A stretch of DNA of 16,647 bases from an uncultured Bryobacterales bacterium (lineage in GTDB: Bacteria > Acidobacteriota > Terriglobia > Bryobacterales > UBA6623). A program made the translations under genes and the position numbers. Below are positions 7,517 to 14,862 of this stretch, in pieces; the first letter of the stretch is position 1; each line of letters starts with the position of its first letter. The stretch is from assembly GCA_946887065.1 (NCBI GenBank), contig CAMPKL010000017.1, positions 1-16,647 on the forward strand, given 5' to 3'. The notes below the pieces were generated by a model that was given only the letters and a program-made list of their open reading frames with translations, was not told where the DNA came from and made no database searches.

Positions 7517-8781
7517 TGCCCGAATTGCTCCTGAGCTTGACGAAACTCAAGGCTGGCGGCAGCAACCTGGTCCGGCGTCAACCCGGCCAGAGCGCCTTCC
7601 CAGGCGGCGCGCATGGCGGCCGCTCCGGCGACGATTCCGCCTGGGTGCCCCATGATGCCGCCGCCAGCGGCGTGGATCAGATCGGATGAACGCAGAGCCG
7701 CGTAAGTGTCAAAGGCTTGGCCGGCCCATTGTCCCGACGAGAAGACGGGCATGACTTCGCAGCCGCGCCCTTCGCCGTCGAACATGGGCGTGAGACACTC
7801 CTTCGCCGAGGCTATGACCGATTCGTCGGACTCGCAGAACTTATTGCGGAGTCCGTTGACGTGCATGTGATCGGCGCCGGCGAGACGCCAAAACTTTTGC
7901 CAGGCTTTGTAGTCGATGCCGACGTGCGCCGAGCGACCGTAGATGCCCCAGCCGTTGCGGTGGGCGTGGATGGGCAGTTGGCTATGCGAGCGCAGGGCGG
8001 TCATTCCCGGCAGGCCGATGGAGTGCATGCTTGCCATTACGCAGGTTCCGCCTGCGCCAAGAACGAGGTCGTGACGGCGGCGCATCTCATCGATTTCACC
8101 CGTGACGTTGAAGGCGAACATGACCATCTTGCCGGTCTTGGCGGCGTGCGTTCGCAGTACGCGCATCACCTTGTCGACGCGTTCGGCGAAGGGGCAATGG
8201 GGGCCGTCAGCCTGGAGTTCGTCGTCTTTGACGAAGTCGAGTCCGCCCTCGGCCAGTTGGCGGACCAGGTCGGCGGTGTCGTTGGGCGAGAGTCCGACGC
8301 TCGGCTTGACGATGGTGCCGATGAGCGGCAAGCGTTCCACACCCGCGAGCTTGCGGGTGCCGGCCACGCCGAATTGAGGGCCGGGGTAGGCGTCTCGAAA
8401 TGCTTGCGGGAGCGAGAGACCGATGAGGCGCAAGCCGGAGAACTGTTTTAGCTCAAAGAGGTTCCCGGCCACGGTGGCTTGGAGGTTGGGCAGCGACGGC
8501 CCTAGGTTATCCAAGGGCCAGGAGACCCGGACGTTGGCGCGGTTCCATTTGGGCGAGGCTTCACCCTTGGGGACGCCCGCGCCGGGCAAGGACGGAGCGT
8601 CGACCGAGCCGAGCTCCTCAATGTGTTCGACGACGGCGCCATGGCGGGCCTTGAGCTCCGGCGTCTCGCCAGGAAGAGAAATGAACGTGCCGGACGACTG
8701 CTCTCCTGCCAGGACTTCGGCGGCCTGCTGCAGCGGGAAGGCGGTTTCGACCCAATACGTCGCGTGGATGCGGTCCGACAT
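7513..8781 (-). CDS. RuBisCO-like protein, candidate OiaX transcarboxylase/hydrolase or OiaC decarboxylase
   Basis: 422 residues of the RuBisCO large-chain superfamily (form IV, RuBisCO-like). Aligning by motif to true RuBisCO, many active-site positions are kept: Glu27 (E60), Thr32 (T65), Asn107 in GNLFELK (N123), Lys159 in IVKPSVGLS (K175), Lys185-Asp187-Glu188 in DFVKDDE (the carbamylated K201 with metal ligands D203/E204), His274-Arg275 (H294/R295), His307 (H327), Lys314 seven residues on (loop-6 K334), Ser348/349 (S379) and GGGIMGHPGG at 373-382. The K177 position is Ser161, so this is not a carboxylating RuBisCO. Known members beside a DUF1537 kinase act on 3-oxo-isoapionate 4-phosphate: OiaX gives 3-phosphoglycerate and glycolate, OiaC gives erythrulose phosphate and CO2. 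I cannot tell these two apart by eye. It sits five bases after the ApnO-like gene and overlaps the kinase gene. Confidence 0.85.
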   Translation of the reverse strand: MSDRIHATYWVETAFPLQQAAEVLAGEQSSGTFISLPGETPELKARHGAVVEHIEELGSVDAPSLPGAGVPKGEASPKWNRANVRVSWPLDNLGPSLPNLQATVAGNLFELKQFSGLRLIGLSLPQAFRDAYPGPQFGVAGTRKLAGVERLPLIGTIVKPSVGLSPNDTADLVRQLAEGGLDFVKDDELQADGPHCPFAERVDKVMRVLRTHAAKTGKMVMFAFNVTGEIDEMRRRHDLVLGAGGTCVMASMHSIGLPGMTALRSHSQLPIHAHRNGWGIYGRSAHVGIDYKAWQKFWRLAGADHMHVNGLRNKFCESDESVIASAKECLTPMFDGEGRGCEVMPVFSSGQWAGQAFDTYAALRSSDLIHAAGGGIMGHPGGIVAGAAAMRAAWEGALAGLTPDQVAAASLEFRQAQEQFGQ

Positions 8782-8786
8782 CGCGA

Positions 8787-9638
8787 CTAGGAAAAGCTTG
8801 GCGGCTGGGTAATGTCTCGGACGCTCGCTTTCACCGCTTCCGGTTCGAATACTTTTTTCCAGTCGGGTTGGAAGATGGACTGCTTGGCTTTCTCGATGGC
8901 CAGCAAAGCGCCGTCGGAGAACTGAGCGCCTTCGAACATTTTGAAAGCGATACCGATTTCGACCTTGAGGTGACCGATCACAAAGTCTTCGGCGGCTTGC
9001 GCGGGCACGCCGCGGCGGACGGCCTCATCCACTGCCTCCTTGATTACGACCATACAGGTCGCGGCGACCGTTTCGGACAGTACCGGCTCGAGGATAGCCA
9101 TTTGGTCTACCGTGACGCGGTGCGCTCGGACGACTGGCGAGTAAATGACGCGGGCGAGGCGGACGCCTTCCATATAGGCCCCCTCAGGTCCCTGCATGAG
9201 CGAGCAGACGATGTGCTGTTTAGCGTGGATGCCGCCGAAGAAGTCGCGTTGGCCTTCGGGAGTCTTCTCGTCGTGGATCACCGGAGGGTGGCATGGGTGA
9301 GTGATGAAGTAGGCAAGGTCATCGCGATCCGGCATCTCCCCGGCGTAGGGCGCAGCGGCATCGAGGCAGACGAGCATGACGCCCGGAGCGAGCAGGTGCT
9401 CGATCTGATGGGCGACCTTGCCGATCAGCCGGTCGGGAACGGCAAGAATGACGGCGTCGGCGCCGACGACAGCTTGCTCGACATCAAAAACCTCGAACCC
9501 GAGGCGCGAGAGCGCCGCTTGGCCTGCATCGCTGATTTCGACGTGGCGGACCCGGTAGGACGATTTCTTGAGGTTGGCGGCGAGACGGAGACCCATCTTG
9601 CCTCCGGCCCCGACGAGGACAACGTTATTGATCGGCAT
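8787..9638 (-). CDS. apnO: ApnO-like NAD-dependent D-apionate oxidoisomerase
   Basis: 283 residues. The open frame extends further upstream to 9854, but I choose ATG 9638 because the Rossmann fold starts at once: VVLVGAGGKMG at residues 6-16 is the NAD-binding Gly loop, followed by an acidic residue at the end of the second strand (RHVEISD). The upstream extension is Ala/Ser-rich and antisense to the divergent lipoprotein gene. A phosphogluconate-dehydrogenase-type C-terminal half follows, with THPCHPPVIHDE and a helical segment (AVDEAVRRGVPAQAAEDFVIGH) typical of this dehydrogenase group. In the D-apionate pathway ApnO oxidises and isomerises D-apionate to 3-oxo-isoapionate with NAD. It is the first gene of the apnO-RLP-kinase operon. 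Assignment to ApnO depends on the two neighbours; by itself it could only be called a PGDH_C-type dehydrogenase. Confidence 0.72.
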   Translation of the reverse strand: MPINNVVLVGAGGKMGLRLAANLKKSSYRVRHVEISDAGQAALSRLGFEVFDVEQAVVGADAVILAVPDRLIGKVAHQIEHLLAPGVMLVCLDAAAPYAGEMPDRDDLAYFITHPCHPPVIHDEKTPEGQRDFFGGIHAKQHIVCSLMQGPEGAYMEGVRLARVIYSPVVRAHRVTVDQMAILEPVLSETVAATCMVVIKEAVDEAVRRGVPAQAAEDFVIGHLKVEIGIAFKMFEGAQFSDGALLAIEKAKQSIFQPDWKKVFEPEAVKASVRDITQPPSFS

Positions 9639-9696
9639 GAAATTCCAAATGGTCTTTTGTGGGATACTCATCATACCACTGAGGAGCGCTAGCCGA
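9639..9696. promoter_or_regulatory. Divergent control region with an imperfect inverted repeat
   Basis: Only 58 bp separate the apnO-like start from the divergent lipoprotein start, so both promoters must lie here or inside the gene ends. An imperfect inverted repeat, GTGGGAT (9659-9665) and ATACCAC (9673-9679), matches at six of seven positions, centred near 9669. It is a candidate operator for the GntR-family regulator encoded two genes away. A GAGGAG ribosome site for the lipoprotein gene is at 9681-9686. I cannot define -35 and -10 boxes with confidence. Confidence 0.4.
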
Positions 9697-10662
9697 ATGA
9701 GCATGGACCGTTTATTGAGAGACTTCTTGAGTCTGGCGGCCATCGCGGCCCTTGCGGGCTGCTCCGCTCCGGAGGAAGCTCCGGCAGACCCGGCGGCGGA
9801 GTCGCCGGTGATACAGGCCGAACTCATCGCGACGGACGGATCTTGGGGAAACACGGAAGGTCCGGCGGTTGACTCCGGCGGGGCGCTTTATTTCACCTCG
9901 CGAGGGACGTATCGAGGCATTGTCCGCTGGACGGCTGACGAAGGTGCGAGTCAGTACGCCCCTGTCGCGAGTCTGGCGGGACCAGGGGGTCTGTGGATTG
10001 ATGCCAATGACAACATCTACCTCACCGCGACGAACGAACGGCAATTGCAACGGCTGTCGCCGGATGGAACGCTGGCGGTGTTGGCTGAGGGCTTCGAGGC
10101 GGATCCGGCGGCAACGACGGGCCCTAATGACGTGACGGTTTCCGCCTCCGGCGTCGTCTATTTCACCGATCCGAAGGGTTACCAGGGCGAGGCGGCTCCC
10201 GGAACGGTTTACCGCGTCGACCCAGGGGGCGAGGTCTCGGTTTTCGACGATACGGTTGTGGGGCCTAATGGAATCGTGTTGAGCCGGGATGACCGTACGC
10301 TGTACGTCGCGCAGAACAGCGCCGAATTGACGGCAAATCTGGTGCGATGGACATTGGACGAGAACGGCATGGCGATAGGCGACAAGGAAATCGTAGCGAC
10401 GGTTGAGCCGTGCATCGGCGACGGCATGGCCGTGGACGGGAACGGCAACGTGTGGGTGACTTGTTATTCGACGGGCATGGCGCACCTCATCGACACGCAG
10501 ACCGGCGAGACGATTGAGCAGGTTACGACCGAGCAGAAGGCGCTGACGAACTGTACATTCGGAAAGGGCGACGATCGTCACAGTCTTTATCTTTCCAGCT
10601 CAGACATGGATCGAGTCACAGGCTACGTTTACCGGGCGACCGTGACAACGCCGGGTCCTTGA
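9697..10662 (+). CDS. SMP-30/gluconolactonase-like lipoprotein
   Basis: 321 residues from ATG 9697, chosen because GAGGAG lies 10 bases upstream and it opens a lipoprotein signal peptide. The lipobox is LAGC at 19-22, so Cys22 would be lipidated and the protein sits outside the cytoplasm. The rest is a six-bladed beta-propeller with the metal-site pattern of SMP-30 lactonases: Glu54 in NTEGPAVD, Asn144 in GPNDVTV, Asn191 in GPNGIVL and Asp242 in GDGMAVD. Members hydrolyse sugar lactones with a divalent metal. Beside a D-apionate operon it may open apionolactone before uptake, in place of the dedicated lactonase ApnL, which is not seen here; this is inference. The next gene overlaps its stop codon, so the two are co-transcribed. 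Confidence 0.82.
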   Translation: MSMDRLLRDFLSLAAIAALAGCSAPEEAPADPAAESPVIQAELIATDGSWGNTEGPAVDSGGALYFTSRGTYRGIVRWTADEGASQYAPVASLAGPGGLWIDANDNIYLTATNERQLQRLSPDGTLAVLAEGFEADPAATTGPNDVTVSASGVVYFTDPKGYQGEAAPGTVYRVDPGGEVSVFDDTVVGPNGIVLSRDDRTLYVAQNSAELTANLVRWTLDENGMAIGDKEIVATVEPCIGDGMAVDGNGNVWVTCYSTGMAHLIDTQTGETIEQVTTEQKALTNCTFGKGDDRHSLYLSSSDMDRVTGYVYRATVTTPGP

Positions 10663-11390
10663 TGCAAGCAAGACGCACAGCGACTCCCATTGTCCGCAAG
10701 AAGCTTTCCGACGAAGTTGCGGAGCGATTATTGGAAGAGATCGAGAAGGGCCGATGGGCGGTCGGGGACAAGTTGCCGCCGGAAAGAAGCCTCATGGAGG
10801 AATACGGCGTAGGGCGGCCGTCCGTTCGCGAGGCGATGCAGCGGCTGGCCGGCATGGGCTTGGTCGAAATCAGTCATGGTGAGCGGGCCACGGTGAAAGC
10901 GCTCGACGCACGCAACGCGTTGGGGCAGATCGATCGCACGGCACGGCACTTGCTGATCTCGTCCCCGCACGCGCTTGATCATCTCAAGGAGGCGCGGCTC
11001 CTGTTTGAAGCCGGCATGGTGCGGGTGGCGGCGGAGAAAGCAGCGGCGAATGACATCGCCGCGCTGCAAGCATGCGTCGATCGGCTGGAGCAGTTTGTCG
11101 GCGATCCAAGTGAGTTTGTGCGGGCCGACATCGATTTTCATATTGCCATCGCCTCGATATCGGGCAACCCGATCTACGCGGCGGTTAGCGAGGCGATGCT
11201 GGGCTGGCTGGCGGAATTTCATCAAGAGCTGCTGCGTGTCCCCGGAGCGGAGGAGGTAACGATCAGCGAGCACAAGCGGATTCTCAAGCAGATCGCCGCG
11301 CATAACCCTTTGAAGGCGGAACAAGAAGTGCGTGAGCACCTCACGCGGGCCAACAGACAGTACCGATTGCCCGGCACAGTTACTTCATAA
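10662..11390 (+). CDS. GntR/FadR-family transcriptional regulator (FCD domain)
   Basis: 242 residues from ATG 10662, which shares one base with the upstream stop codon (TGATG). TTG at 10659 is a possible but less likely start. Residues about 10-78 are the GntR winged helix, with [22 protein letters not shown] at 38-59 as the recognition segment. Residues about 90-235 are the all-helical FCD ligand domain. Asp156, His160, His204 and His226 fit the FCD metal site, which usually binds a carboxylate ligand through the metal. A sugar acid such as D-apionate or a pathway intermediate is therefore a plausible effector (inference). Position next to the divergent control region makes it the likely local regulator. 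Its 3' end overlaps the convergent dioxygenase gene by 11 bases. Confidence 0.9.
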   Translation: MQARRTATPIVRKKLSDEVAERLLEEIEKGRWAVGDKLPPERSLMEEYGVGRPSVREAMQRLAGMGLVEISHGERATVKALDARNALGQIDRTARHLLISSPHALDHLKEARLLFEAGMVRVAAEKAAANDIAALQACVDRLEQFVGDPSEFVRADIDFHIAIASISGNPIYAAVSEAMLGWLAEFHQELLRVPGAEEVTISEHKRILKQIAAHNPLKAEQEVREHLTRANRQYRLPGTVTS

Positions 11391-12171
11391 AGCCGCTTCG
11401 GACGATGTCTTGTGAGCTGAGTTCATCATTGAGGGGATCGTCGAGCGCAAGCAAATCGCGCAGTTCCGGGCTGAGTTGCGCTTGGACGGCGGGCGCGAGG
11501 AGCTTCTTCTGATATTGCTGCTGCGGCTTGTCGCGGCGGCAATAAAAACTGTGCAGGGCGAGCCGGTCGGCGGCGGCGCGATTTTCCGTTCCGGCGTGCC
11601 AGAGGTGGGCGTTCATCACCACAACGTCTCCTGACTTGCCGGTGACTAGGATTTCATCAGGTTGAGCCGCGAAGGGATCGGCAATGGCTTGCTGCGGAAG
11701 GCGGCCGGATCGATGAGACCCTGGAACAGCGCGCAGAGCTCCATTCAACTCGGTAAAGTCATCGAGCATCCACACGACGTTGCAAACCCAGTTGCCGTTT
11801 TCGTCGGGAACGGCTCCCATGTCGGTGTGGAGCGGTTGAGGTGAACCTGCTCCAGCGATCGCAGAACGCGCGTTGAGGCTGCTGAGCTTAATGTCGGGAC
11901 CGAGTACGTGGCGGACCAGCGCCAAGACGGCGGAATCGGCGACGGCCCGCTGAAACACGGCGCCTTTATTGACCAGGTTGGCCAGACGCCTGGCGCCCGG
12001 TTCGAGCTTGAAGTCGGAACCAGCCGAGTCGCCCTCCTCCTCGAAGATTTCAGCGATTCTCTGACGGAAGGCGGCGACTTCGGAGTGACTTAAAAACTGC
12101 CGGAGAATGGTAAATCCTTGGCTGTCGAGTTCAGCGGCTTGTTTTTGTGAGACCGGAGGCGCTTGGAGCAC
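11380..12171 (-). CDS. PhyH-type Fe(II)/2-oxoglutarate dioxygenase
   Basis: 263 residues, typical length for the phytanoyl-CoA dioxygenase family. The iron facial triad is visible: His115 and Asp117 in PLHTDMG and His192 in HLWHAG. Arg203, 11 residues later, is placed to bind the 2-oxoglutarate carboxylate. [13 protein letters not shown] at 144-156 is a further family hallmark. It hydroxylates a small molecule using O2 and 2-oxoglutarate; the substrate cannot be read from the sequence, and bacterial members often act on secondary metabolites or plant- or lipid-derived acids. The start is GTG at 12171 with no strong ribosome site; there is no Met before residue 119 to replace it. The gene converges on and overlaps the regulator gene, and its start is 30 bp from the divergent SRPBCC gene. 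Confidence 0.88.
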   Translation of the reverse strand: MLQAPPVSQKQAAELDSQGFTILRQFLSHSEVAAFRQRIAEIFEEEGDSAGSDFKLEPGARRLANLVNKGAVFQRAVADSAVLALVRHVLGPDIKLSSLNARSAIAGAGSPQPLHTDMGAVPDENGNWVCNVVWMLDDFTELNGALRAVPGSHRSGRLPQQAIADPFAAQPDEILVTGKSGDVVVMNAHLWHAGTENRAAADRLALHSFYCRRDKPQQQYQKKLLAPAVQAQLSPELRDLLALDDPLNDELSSQDIVRSGFMK

Positions 12172-12201
12172 GTCTGAGATTGTACGATCACTACTGGTTC
12201 G

Positions 12202-12999
12202 ATGGCGCGCACGGGAATCCTAATTGTCGCGATCTTGTTGGCTTGCTCCGCCCTCGCGGCGCAGCCGAAAACAGAGTTGCGTCCCGAGGCGGTCGCGGCC
12301 TACAAGAAGTACGCGGCGGCAGTGGAGCAGAATCTGGATGAGCGGCTTGCCGGCGACGCTGCCGTGTTCCTCTCGGCCTCCAGCCAACCGGGCGAGAAAA
12401 CGCGACTTCGGACGGGCTCGATCGACCCCGAGTTTACGGAACGAGGCCTTGAGACGCCGGGCGGTTTGATTCAGGATTGGACGGCGACGATGTTCGTGAA
12501 AGGCGCTACGGGCGAACAAGTCCTAGCGCTGCTGACGGACTATGACCATCACCAAGAGGTTTACCCGGAAGTCATCGCAAGCAAGTTGGTCAGCCGCGAT
12601 GGAATGAGGATGCGGAGTTCTCTTCGCCTGCTCAAAGAGAAAGTTTTTACTGTCGTGCTCGACACGGAGCATGACGTCGAAATCTTGAAGGGCCGGGATC
12701 GCCGCTGGCAACTCCGCTCAAGAAGCACACGGATTAACGAGATACGCGACGCAGGCACGTCCAAGGAAGAGATGCTGCCGGAAGGCGAGGATTCGGGCTT
12801 TCTTTGGCGACTCAACGCTTACTGGAGCATTCAGGAAGGCGACGGCGGGGTTTACGTCGAGTGCCGCAGCGTGACGCTGACGCGGGGAGTACCGATGGGT
12901 TTGGGATGGATCGTTAAACCGTTCACGCTCAGCCTGCCTAGAGACTCGCTGATTGCAACCCTGGATGCGACGAAGCGGGCGCTAGAGCGAGCGAATTGA
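12202..12999 (+). CDS. Secreted SRPBCC/START-like protein
   Basis: 265 residues. Residues 1-20 are a Sec signal peptide ending ALAAQ. Residues about 85-260 have the strand-helix pattern of a START/SRPBCC lipid-binding fold: [20 protein letters not shown], then [20 protein letters not shown], then paired antiparallel strands such as [15 protein letters not shown], and a long C-terminal helix ([17 protein letters not shown]). Such proteins bind lipids or other hydrophobic ligands; here it would act in the periplasm. No catalytic motif is seen. Its start is 30 bp from the divergent dioxygenase gene, so the two may share control. Its end lies 10 bp from the convergent methyltransferase gene. Confidence 0.7.
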   Translation: MARTGILIVAILLACSALAAQPKTELRPEAVAAYKKYAAAVEQNLDERLAGDAAVFLSASSQPGEKTRLRTGSIDPEFTERGLETPGGLIQDWTATMFVKGATGEQVLALLTDYDHHQEVYPEVIASKLVSRDGMRMRSSLRLLKEKVFTVVLDTEHDVEILKGRDRRWQLRSRSTRINEIRDAGTSKEEMLPEGEDSGFLWRLNAYWSIQEGDGGVYVECRSVTLTRGVPMGLGWIVKPFTLSLPRDSLIATLDATKRALERAN

Positions 13000-13009
13000 T
13001 CGTTGTCGC

Positions 13010-14005
13010 CTACTGCTTGGCGATCTCGGCGGACGGCCGCTTATTCACCTGAATGACGAGCGGCGAGAGCCCCATCAATAATTGATCGGACGTTTCCTGG
13101 GGGCAATTCAGACAGGCGTCGCCGCGGCTGGTGTGCCACAGCATGGCCTCATGCGGGTCGAGCGAGACAACGGCATCGCTATCCGGCATCCAATAGTGGT
13201 CGTAGTTCGGCTGGATGCGGTTGTAGCGGAACGTCGTCGGCGAACCGCTGTCGGCGATGAGCCCCGCTCGGCGTACCAAGCGCGACGACACCAGGTGAGC
13301 GTATTGATACAAAGGATTAGCGCGGAAGCTCAGACTCGCCTTGACTAATTTACCGCCCACGCCGAAATCGCTGTAAGGGCGGACGGGGTAGCCCTCCGCG
13401 AGCCAGGGGCTGCAATTCCAGGCGGGAGCCAGAAAGATAAGACCGCCGGACTTCGTAACTCGACGCATTTCGCTCAAGGCCAATTCCGGGTTCGGTACGT
13501 GTTCCAACACCCAGACAGTCCATACGGCGTCGAACTCTCCGTCAGCGAAGGGCAAATCCGTCGCCGATCCATGAACAAACGGCTTGTGGAAATAGCGGGC
13601 TGCGCTGGCTGCAATGTCGGGGCCGGTGTAATCGTCCACCATATCCTGAAGCTGTCCGCTGCCGGCCCCGACTTCGAGTACGTGGGCGCCCTGGAGGTTG
13701 TAGTCCTCGACAAACGACCCGATCGCCTCGACCGCTCCGGCAGCCTCGCTGGCATCCTTGCCCATGACGACGTACTCGTGGTCTTTGGGCTCCGAGCCGG
13801 CTGCCAAAGGCTCCGCACCCGCGGTATAAACCTCTTCGTAAAACTCGTCTGCGGCAAGTGTGTCGAGACTGACCTCGAGCGAAGGGTCGTCGGTCGAGTA
13901 GGGGAAGTAGGTCGCGCCCAGGACCAGCGTTAGCGCCGTTATTACGGCCGCCATCAGCAACGCCGTCTTGGCGAGTTGCCGAAGCAGAGAAATGATTTCA
14001 GACAT
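13010..14005 (-). CDS. Membrane-anchored class I SAM-dependent methyltransferase
   Basis: 331 residues. A single hydrophobic segment at about 12-34 precedes the enzyme, so it is probably tethered to the inner membrane. The methyltransferase fold follows: VLEVGAGSGQLQDMV at 109-123 is the SAM-binding motif I, DLPFADGEFDAVWTVWVLEHV at about 150-170 is motif II/III of the Methyltransf_11 type, and MRRVTKSGGLIFLAP at 180-194 is the post-motif strand. After about 200 comes a lineage-specific region with many Tyr/Trp/Asp residues (NYDHYWMPDSD) and a CLNC pair at 298-301. The substrate is unknown. The positively charged N terminus (KTALLM) would place the enzyme on the cytoplasmic side or, if read as a signal anchor, outside; I cannot decide which. 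No ribosome site is obvious before ATG 14005. Confidence 0.82.
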   Translation of the reverse strand: MSEIISLLRQLAKTALLMAAVITALTLVLGATYFPYSTDDPSLEVSLDTLAADEFYEEVYTAGAEPLAAGSEPKDHEYVVMGKDASEAAGAVEAIGSFVEDYNLQGAHVLEVGAGSGQLQDMVDDYTGPDIAASAARYFHKPFVHGSATDLPFADGEFDAVWTVWVLEHVPNPELALSEMRRVTKSGGLIFLAPAWNCSPWLAEGYPVRPYSDFGVGGKLVKASLSFRANPLYQYAHLVSSRLVRRAGLIADSGSPTTFRYNRIQPNYDHYWMPDSDAVVSLDPHEAMLWHTSRGDACLNCPQETSDQLLMGLSPLVIQVNKRPSAEIAKQ

Positions 14006-14174
14006 TCGGCGACACCCGAGCCGAGTTAGCCCAGCCCTTTGCGGATCATACGGCCGTTCTCTCGACCCCGTCTAGGGGCTCAGCCAAGTTACCGAGAAAG
14101 CCAAGGCGCGGCCTGATCTGCGTCTAGGGTTACCTACCAAGAACGTGCTCCGGAGGGCGACATCGGTAGAGAAA

Positions 14175-14203
14175 GGGGCTGCATCCGATTTGGGTGCAGC
14201 CCC
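14175..14203 (-). terminator. Intrinsic terminator after the DinB lipoprotein gene
   Basis: GGGGCTGCA and TGCAGCCCC form a nine-pair stem, extended by TCC/GGG (one wobble) to 12 pairs around a GATTT loop. On the minus strand the stem is followed by TTTCTCT. It lies 25 bp past the DinB gene stop codon and separates it from the methyltransferase gene. Confidence 0.82.
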
Positions 14204-14228
14204 TTGCTCAGGCGAAGCTATTGGCTAA

Positions 14229-14780
14229 CTATTGGGCGTTCCAGGGTGGGACAACGCCGTTCACGCGGGCATAGGCGATTCCCTGCCCTAGGTGCTCGCT
14301 GAGATGCTCGGTGAGCGTCCAGAGCGCCTGCCGGGTCGTCATTTCCTGACCGAAGAGATTTACGTTTTCATCGGCCGCCGAGGCTGAAACTCCGCCGATT
14401 GCACCCTTGAGATGTTCGAAGGAGGCGGTCAAGGCCGCAACGATCGCCGCCTTGTCGGTTACATCATCAGCGGGCACGGCGCCTTCCGGAGCAGTCGCGC
14501 CGAAGGTGGCGGCCAGGCCGAAGTTGGCACCGGCGATGTGGACGAAGAGTTCACTGACGGAACGCACGCCTTCGGCGGGCCTCCATGTGTATTTGTCTTC
14601 CGGGATCGCCTCGGCGAGGGAGACGATCCGCTCTTGCAACGTGTCCAGCCGGCCGAGAACCTCGTCGCGGAACGCGCTGCTCGGGGCTGGGGCTTCCACT
14701 GCTGGCGGGGGAGCCGGCGCGCAGCCCAGCGCTAGACAAAACAAGGAGCCCGCGAGGGATCCAAATAAAATTCGATTCAT
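14229..14780 (-). CDS. DinB-fold lipoprotein
   Basis: 183 residues. The signal peptide ends in the lipobox LALGC with Cys20, then a Pro/Ala-rich linker (21-36) and a four-helix DinB domain (about 37-178). The DinB metal site is kept: His81 in LFVHIAGAN and His159/His163 in TEHLSEHLGQ. DinB/YfiT/DfsB proteins include metal-dependent thiol transferases that act on bacillithiol, mycothiol or glutathione, although many members have no known activity. Most are cytoplasmic, so a lipidated exported copy is unusual. AGGAG lies seven bases before ATG 14780. A strong terminator follows the gene. Confidence 0.88.
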   Translation of the reverse strand: MNRILFGSLAGSLFCLALGCAPAPPPAVEAPAPSSAFRDEVLGRLDTLQERIVSLAEAIPEDKYTWRPAEGVRSVSELFVHIAGANFGLAATFGATAPEGAVPADDVTDKAAIVAALTASFEHLKGAIGGVSASAADENVNLFGQEMTTRQALWTLTEHLSEHLGQGIAYARVNGVVPPWNAQ

Positions 14781-14862
14781 TGAACTACTCCTGCAATGTC
14801 GGAAATAAGCACTTCTTCTTTGATTCGGACCACAGCGACAGGATAGCGACTTTAGAGCCGGA

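Noticed and set aside
7717..8451. 244-codon plus-strand open frame inside the RuBisCO-like gene
   Set aside because: It is a shadow of a gene with conserved active-site motifs on the other strand.
7513..8781. True CO2-fixing RuBisCO
   Set aside because: The K177 position is Ser, the protein is about 420 residues without the usual small-subunit gene or phosphoribulokinase nearby, and the neighbours fit acid-sugar catabolism.
8868..9692. 274-codon plus-strand open frame opposite the ApnO-like gene
   Set aside because: It is a shadow frame rich in Asp/Val/Gly from the antisense strand, with no domain signal.
9639..9854. N-terminal extension of the ApnO-like protein (72 residues)
   Set aside because: It is antisense to the signal peptide of the divergent lipoprotein, is Ala/Ser-rich, and precedes a Rossmann motif that starts only six residues after Met at 9638.
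9712..10581. 289-codon minus-strand open frame opposite the SMP-30 lipoprotein
   Set aside because: The plus strand shows a lipobox, a ribosome site and beta-propeller motifs; the minus frame is Arg-rich and featureless.
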